Shown in pieces: positions 59,883-64,000 of a stretch of 64,000 nt of DNA (position 1 is the stretch's first letter; each line of letters opens with the position of its first letter). The DNA comes from Onstottus_B arcticum (GTDB lineage Bacteria; Acidobacteriota; Blastocatellia; UBA7656). A program made the translations under genes and the position numbers. Under the pieces are notes generated by a model that made no database searches, had not been told where the DNA came from, and worked only from the letters and a program-made list of their open reading frames with translations. The stretch is taken from positions 1 to 64,000 of the forward strand of contig JBBPIE010000013.1 of assembly GCA_038040485.1 (NCBI GenBank). The letters are read 5' to 3'.

Positions 59883-60686
59883 TTATGAGCGCTTGGTGGC
59901 TTGCTTGGCTTTTGGGGGAGCCTGCGCCGCCAGCTCAACCGCCGGCGCGCTGTAACGTCCCGCGAGATCGTTCAGCCGAATCCGAACCAGGTCTAAAAAC
60001 ATGTTGAGCGAGTCGCTTGCGTAACGGACCGTGCTGCCTTCGGCGTCGTTCCACACCACGGGCACTTCAAGCAGCCGCAGCCCTTGCTTGCGCGCGATGT
60101 ATAGAACTTCGGGGTCGAACCCAAACCGCTCGATGCTCTGAAGCTCGAAAACAGGCAGCGCCGGTTCGCGTCTGAAAGCCTTGAACCCACATTGCGTGTC
60201 TTTGAAGGGGAGCCCGGTGATCGCTCTCATGAACAGGTTGAACACGCGGCCGCCGAAGTCTCTGAACAGCGGCTGGTGCTTTCCTATCAACTTGCGGTCG
60301 AGCGCCCGCGAGCCGAAGGTTACATCGGCCTTCCCTTCCAGTATCGGGTCTATGAGCTTTGGCGCTTCGGTTACCGGCGACGAAAAATCCGCGTCGCTGA
60401 ACAGGACGATGTCGCCCTTTGATTCGGTCAGTCCGCGCTTGACGCTGAAGCCCTTCCCTCGATTCGGCGCGTTGGTCAGCAGCCTCAGTTCCTCGCCCGC
60501 TTCGCGATACCGGGGGATCCACTCGTTGACGACGCGGTCGGTCCCGTCCGCCGAGCCGTCATCAACTACGATGACCTCCGCGCGATAACGCCCTGAAAGA
60601 AGAAAACGAAGCACCGCATCCAGGCTGTGGCTGATTCGCTTCTCTTCGTGATAGGCGGGAATAACGATTGATAAGAGCCAGTCCAT
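59883..60686 (-). CDS. GT2 glycosyltransferase, dolichyl-phosphate glucosyltransferase-like
   Basis: About 267 aa from the ATG at 60686 (MDWLLSIVIPAYHEEKRI). GT-A fold: VIVVDDGSADGT, LLTNAPNRGKGFSVKRGL, the DxD-type FSDADFSSPV, QCGFKAFRREPALPVFEL and EVPVVWNDAEGSTVRY. No TM anchors, so a peripheral enzyme transferring sugar to a polyprenyl phosphate is likely. The Ala/Lys-rich tail after residue 245 is variable. It lies 33 bp downstream of pdxJ on the same strand order (upstream in transcription). Confidence 0.9.
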   Translation of the reverse strand: MDWLLSIVIPAYHEEKRISHSLDAVLRFLLSGRYRAEVIVVDDGSADGTDRVVNEWIPRYREAGEELRLLTNAPNRGKGFSVKRGLTESKGDIVLFSDADFSSPVTEAPKLIDPILEGKADVTFGSRALDRKLIGKHQPLFRDFGGRVFNLFMRAITGLPFKDTQCGFKAFRREPALPVFELQSIERFGFDPEVLYIARKQGLRLLEVPVVWNDAEGSTVRYASDSLNMFLDLVRIRLNDLAGRYSAPAVELAAQAPPKAKQATKRS

Positions 60687-60800
60687 GATGTCAGTGCGGC
60701 CCTCGCCGCGAGTCTCGGATATTAGCACACCGGCTGGCGCCGGTCACACCGTGGTGCTGATTGACAGAAATGGTAAGCTGTTCGCCAGAGGATTATTGCG

Positions 60801-61034
60801 ATGGAGAGTCAAGATCTATCTTATGAGTTGATGAAATATGAGAATCGGTGGGTTGCGATACTGGAGCCCGAGGAGAGAATTGTGGGGGCAGGGGCGGACG
60901 CTTATGAGGCACAGCAAGACGCCGAACGAAACGGATACCATGATGTGCTCTTAATGCGTGTCCGGTCTGCGGATCAGCATTACGCTTTCCAAGTTAGCCA
61001 CGCCATCAGCAACCAATACCCACAACCTACCTGA
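60801..61034 (+). CDS. Small DUF5678-like protein
   Basis: 77 aa. YENRWVAILEPEERIVGAGA followed by DAYEAQQDAERNGYHDVLLM fits the short DUF5678 pattern (K/ExWVA, x-G, EA, x-A, x-G). Function unknown. The ATG at 60801 is preceded by AGAGGATT; stand-alone. Confidence 0.65.
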   Translation: MESQDLSYELMKYENRWVAILEPEERIVGAGADAYEAQQDAERNGYHDVLLMRVRSADQHYAFQVSHAISNQYPQPT

Positions 61035-61206
61035 AGACTCGCTCGAAAACTTCGTTTTGCGAAGTCCTCCTTTGCCTTTGCAAGCTCCTCGTCATACAAT
61101 GAGCGCCGCGCTCGAATGTTAAAAGCGCTGGCCCGCTTGCAAAAAAGGATTCACATCACGCGCGCCGCGACTATCCGTTAAGCACGCGGCGTCAGGGGAA
61201 ACCACC

Positions 61207-62481
61207 ATGAAATTTAACTGGTTCCATCTCATGCCTTATCGCTGGCTGCCGGAAGACTTCCGCGAACGTTATCACGGTGTCTGGGTAGATCTGCCGAACT
61301 CGCTCTACGATCCCGAGCGAGGCCACGCTCTCTACAACGAGTATCTCGACATGCTCGAATACGCCGACCAGCAAGGCTTCGACGCGGTCGGCGTCAACGA
61401 GCATCATCAGAACGGCTACGGGCTGATGCCGTCGCCGAACCTGATGGCCGCGGCGCTTGCGAGGCGGACTTCAAACGCGATGATTCTGGTGCTTGGGAAT
61501 TCGATCGCGCTCTACAACCCGCCGACTCGCGTGGCCGAAGAATTCGCCATGCTCGACGTGATGTCGGGCGGGCGATTGATCGCGGGCTTTCCGGTCGGCA
61601 CACCGATGGACGTGAACTACTGCTACGGCCAGAACCCGGTCACGCTTCGTGAGAAGTATCGCGAGGCGCACGACCTCATCATCAAGGCATGGCAGTCGCG
61701 CGAGCCGTTTGCGTGGAACGGCAAGTACACGAAGCTGCGGTACGTCAACATCTGGCCGCAGCCGATTCAAAAGCCGCACCCTCCCGTTTGGATTCCGGGC
61801 ACCGGCTCGATCGAGACGTGGGACTTCTGTGCCGAGCTGGGCTACAACTACAGCTATCTTTCGTTCAGCGGCTACAAGCGCGCGCGAAAAGTGCTCGAAG
61901 GCTACTGGGACCGGATGGCGGCGCTGGGCAAAGAACCGAATCCCTACAGTTGCACTTTCTTCCAACAGATTTGTGTCAGCGACACCGACGAGGCGTGCGA
62001 GCGCGAATGGTGGCCGCACGTGAATTACTTCTTCAACAAGTGCCTGCATCTTTATCCCGGAATGATGGGACCGCCCGGCTACATGACTGAAGCCTCGATA
62101 CGCGCGGGTGTGGTCGCCCAGGCCGGCAACACCTCGCTGAACATGGGCGGGAATAAGAGTTGGAAAGAGCTGGTCGACGGTGGCTACATCATAGCGGGCT
62201 CGCCTGCGACGGTGCGCCAGCAAGTCGATGAGCTTGCTCGAAGCTTGCGATGCGGCCACCTCGGCGTAGCCTTGCATATCGGTTCGGCGCCAATGGAACT
62301 GACCAACCGATCGACTTACTTGTTCGCGAACGAGGTGATCCCACACGTTCGTTCCATCTGGAGCGAGTGGGAAGATCACTGGTGGCCGAAGGCTTTGCCG
62401 GCCAGCCAACGCGAGCAACCCGGGAGTCACAACGCAGCCGTGCAAGCGCGCGCGGAACGACCCACGGAGGTGCCAGCATGA
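61207..62481 (+). CDS. LLM-class flavin-dependent (bacterial luciferase-like) monooxygenase
   Basis: 424 aa. TIM-barrel luciferase-like: YADQQGFDAVGVNEHHQNGY, the LGNSIALYNPPTRVAEEFAM segment, GGRLIAGFPVGTPMDVNYCY, PPVWIPGTGSIETWDFCAEL and ATVRQQVDELARSLRCGHLG. It uses reduced flavin from a partner reductase. AGGGGAAA lies upstream of the start. Its stop overlaps the hydrolase ATG (ATGA), so the two act together. Confidence 0.92.
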   Translation: MKFNWFHLMPYRWLPEDFRERYHGVWVDLPNSLYDPERGHALYNEYLDMLEYADQQGFDAVGVNEHHQNGYGLMPSPNLMAAALARRTSNAMILVLGNSIALYNPPTRVAEEFAMLDVMSGGRLIAGFPVGTPMDVNYCYGQNPVTLREKYREAHDLIIKAWQSREPFAWNGKYTKLRYVNIWPQPIQKPHPPVWIPGTGSIETWDFCAELGYNYSYLSFSGYKRARKVLEGYWDRMAALGKEPNPYSCTFFQQICVSDTDEACEREWWPHVNYFFNKCLHLYPGMMGPPGYMTEASIRAGVVAQAGNTSLNMGGNKSWKELVDGGYIIAGSPATVRQQVDELARSLRCGHLGVALHIGSAPMELTNRSTYLFANEVIPHVRSIWSEWEDHWWPKALPASQREQPGSHNAAVQARAERPTEVPA

Positions 62482-63296
62482 GCGACGCACCGCGATCTAC
62501 ACTGCTCAACCTCGGCGTGGACCGCCCGGCGGTTCAAGTCCTCGAAGCGGGTGACGGCCCGCCGCTGCTCTTTCTGCACGGCGCGGGCGGGATCGCTGCC
62601 TGGGAAAGCGTGCTGCCGTTGCTTTCAAGCAAGTATCACGTCTACGCGCCGTTGTTGCCGGGCTTCGGCCAGTCAACCGGGCTCGAGTACCTTGAAGACC
62701 AGTTCGATCTCTTCCTGCATGGTTTTGATGTGATCGAAGCGCTCGGTCTTGAACGGCCTTACGTTGTGGGCGAATCGCTCGGAGGCTGGATGGCGGCGGA
62801 GATGGCGGCGTTGCGGCCTGACAAGATCGGGCGTCTTGCGCTGACGGCTCCGGTCGGTTTGTGGCGCGACGAAGCTCCAGTAGTTGACCTGTTCGGTTCG
62901 ATGGCTCACGAGCTGGCGCCCTATCTCTTCCACGACATGACTTGTCCGGCAGCACAACAGATGCTCGGGTTGACTCAACTCTTCAGCAATAAGGACGATC
63001 GCACACAGGAGCAGATCGAAACGCTGATCGGCATGTCGCGCGGCTTCCGCACAGTCGCAAAGTTCCTGTTCCCGATTCCTGAAAGCGGGCTCGAGCGGCG
63101 CTTGTGGCGGATCAAAGCTCCGACGCTCATCGTGTGGGGCGAGGAGGATCGTTTCATCTCGCCGATGTACGCTGAGATCTTTCGCGGCAAGATTGCGGGC
63201 GCCAAGGTTGTGAAGATTCCGAACGCCGGGCACCTTGTTGGCCTCGAAGTGCCCGAACCGTACGCGGCAGCGCTCCTCAATTGGGGACAAGGGTAG
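62478..63296 (+). CDS. Alpha/beta hydrolase coupled to the flavin monooxygenase
   Basis: 272 aa from the ATG at 62478 (MSDAPRSTLLNLGVD). Oxyanion-hole HGAGGIAAWES, nucleophile elbow VVGESLGGWMAAEMA, catalytic Asp in WGEEDRFISP and His in NAGHLVGLE. Similar to C-C bond hydrolases and esterases. The 4-bp overlap with the monooxygenase gene suggests the oxidised product (ester or dione) is its substrate, as in Baeyer-Villiger-type degradation; this is inference. Confidence 0.92.
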   Translation: MSDAPRSTLLNLGVDRPAVQVLEAGDGPPLLFLHGAGGIAAWESVLPLLSSKYHVYAPLLPGFGQSTGLEYLEDQFDLFLHGFDVIEALGLERPYVVGESLGGWMAAEMAALRPDKIGRLALTAPVGLWRDEAPVVDLFGSMAHELAPYLFHDMTCPAAQQMLGLTQLFSNKDDRTQEQIETLIGMSRGFRTVAKFLFPIPESGLERRLWRIKAPTLIVWGEEDRFISPMYAEIFRGKIAGAKVVKIPNAGHLVGLEVPEPYAAALLNWGQG

Positions 63297-63389
63297 GGTT
63301 GAGACGCTGAGGCCACCTAACAACTCAGGCAATGAATTGACATCGCGTCTGGATGGCAATCAGAATGACTATTGGAGTAGCAAAACCCA

Positions 63390-63617
63390 ATGCGAAACGT
63401 GCTAACCGCTGCAGAGATCGAGTCCCAATTCCCCTCTGAATGGGTTCTGGTTGAGGACCCTGAGACTAATGAGTCGCTTGAGGTTCGGAAGGGTGTTGTA
63501 ATCTATCACAGCAAAGATAGAGACGAGGTCTACCACAAGGCCGTAGAGTTACGCCCAAAAAGGTTCGCAATGCTTTACACCGGAACCATGCCCCAGGGTA
63601 CAGCTATTGTCTTATGA
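63390..63617 (+). CDS. Small hypothetical protein
   Basis: 75 aa. NVLTAAEIESQFPSEWVLVE and VIYHSKDRDEVYHKAVELRP recall short soil-bacterial proteins paired with retropepsin-like or PIN genes, but no partner is in view. Lower GC than the upstream genes. No domain recognised with certainty. Confidence 0.6.
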   Translation: MRNVLTAAEIESQFPSEWVLVEDPETNESLEVRKGVVIYHSKDRDEVYHKAVELRPKRFAMLYTGTMPQGTAIVL

Positions 63618-63727
63618 CCTTTCTTCTGAAGGCCTAATCGATTCTCTTTCTCGAATTACATATCTCCACACGTAGGACCCTTTTCTGCGATTCAACGCAG
63701 TATGTTAAGCTTCGCTGCGAGGTAACC

Positions 63728-63907
63728 ATGAGTAAGACATTGACGCCGGATGTAACTGCCAACGAAGGTCTGGATTACGAGGAAGCCGTTCAGCAGATGT
63801 TCGATGAAATGAGACAGGCAAATGCAAAAATGGACCTGGACCAGCAGGAGATTGAACGGGTGAAGACGGAAACTCGTGAAATCCTAGCCAGGCTGAAAGC
63901 TGCTTAG
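63728..63907 (+). CDS. Small coiled-coil protein (59 aa)
   Basis: Starts at ATG 63728 (MSKTLTPDVTANEGLDYEEA) and ends RLKAA-stop at 63907. Acidic and helical, with VQQMFDEMRQANAKMDLDQQ and a heptad-like tail. No family recognised. It is followed 4 bp later by another start codon, so it probably opens a small operon that continues past the window. Confidence 0.6.
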   Translation: MSKTLTPDVTANEGLDYEEAVQQMFDEMRQANAKMDLDQQEIERVKTETREILARLKAA

Positions 63908-63911
63908 CACC

Positions 63912-64000
63912 ATGTGGAAACAACTATATGATGCGATGAAGCAGCTCCTCCTGCTCACACATCAGACCGAGCGGAATCAAGGAGTTGGGCCAGCAACTCC
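63912..64000 (+). CDS. Start of a gene cut by the window edge
   Basis: An open frame from ATG 63912 (MWKQLYDAMKQLLLLTHQTE) runs to the end of the window. It starts 4 bp after the previous stop. Too short to assign. Confidence 0.5.
   Translation, partial: MWKQLYDAMKQLLLLTHQTERNQGVGPAT

Overview
The window reads like a chromosome segment of an Acidobacteriota bacterium, most likely from the Blastocatellia side of the phylum. This is inferred from gene content, not from a marker gene search: a large Oar-like TonB receptor with an N-terminal carboxypeptidase-regulatory domain, a VPS10/sortilin-type BNR protein, two-component-regulator propeller sensors, an M13 peptidase, DUF4349 and FGE-like proteins, and RHS proteins. 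LpxC shows a Gram-negative (lipid A) envelope. GC looks moderately high in the housekeeping parts and lower at about 35.9-47 kb and after 63.3 kb (by eye, not computed).

Layout. 0-6.4 kb: a HAD hydrolase, then a minus-strand operon of ECF sigma factor, zf-HC2 anti-sigma factor, Spy/CpxP-like membrane protein, Oar-like receptor and EF-hand protein. 6.8-11.4 kb: a minus-strand operon of PspA/IM30, a coiled-coil protein, a two-TM protein, a Ycf46-like AAA+ ATPase and a hemolysin III family protein, which resembles a bacterial ESCRT-III/AAA membrane-remodelling module. 12-18.4 kb: trans-polyprenyl synthase, a five-zinc-ribbon/FGE-like membrane protein, a dCache-HAMP protein, a small secreted protein and an SH3 lipoprotein. 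18.4-22.9 kb: a Fic-like protein with a substituted catalytic His, then a compact bacterial microcompartment locus (class II aldolase with a C-terminal targeting-like helix, BMC-H shell protein, BMC-P vertex protein) followed by glutamine-dependent NAD+ synthetase. 22.9-31.3 kb: DUF4349 lipoprotein, exported truncated hemoglobin, a 1.1 kb non-coding stretch with a MITE-like element and a cluster of hairpins, the VPS10-type protein, a stand-alone receiver, a nitrilase-family amidohydrolase and the selenocysteine tRNA gene. 31.5-35.7 kb: thioesterase, LpxC, MurA and a HIT protein.

35.9-53.3 kb is accessory: a propeller histidine kinase with its NarL-type regulator, a frameshifted ScyD-like gene, BNR/propeller secreted proteins, and an RHS locus. 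The RHS locus has a main gene split by an ATGA overlap, a HExxH tip domain, a small exported downstream protein, a 5'-truncated duplicate core with a different tip, and an orphan HExxH tip. 53.5-63.3 kb returns to housekeeping and metabolism: AsnS, an M13 metallopeptidase, an AbrB-like protein, a LOG-family protein overlapping arginase, PdxJ, a GT2 glycosyltransferase and a flavin monooxygenase/hydrolase pair. The right edge holds three small AT-richer genes.

The most unusual pattern is in the gaps between genes. At least seven carry long hairpins made of degenerate 7-nt tandem repeats. The unit differs at each locus but the period is always 7, and they commonly fill the whole space between co-directional genes. 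A second class has near-perfect 22-31 bp arms. In six cases the stop codon of the neighbouring gene lies inside an arm of one of these elements. No transposase or CRISPR array was seen.
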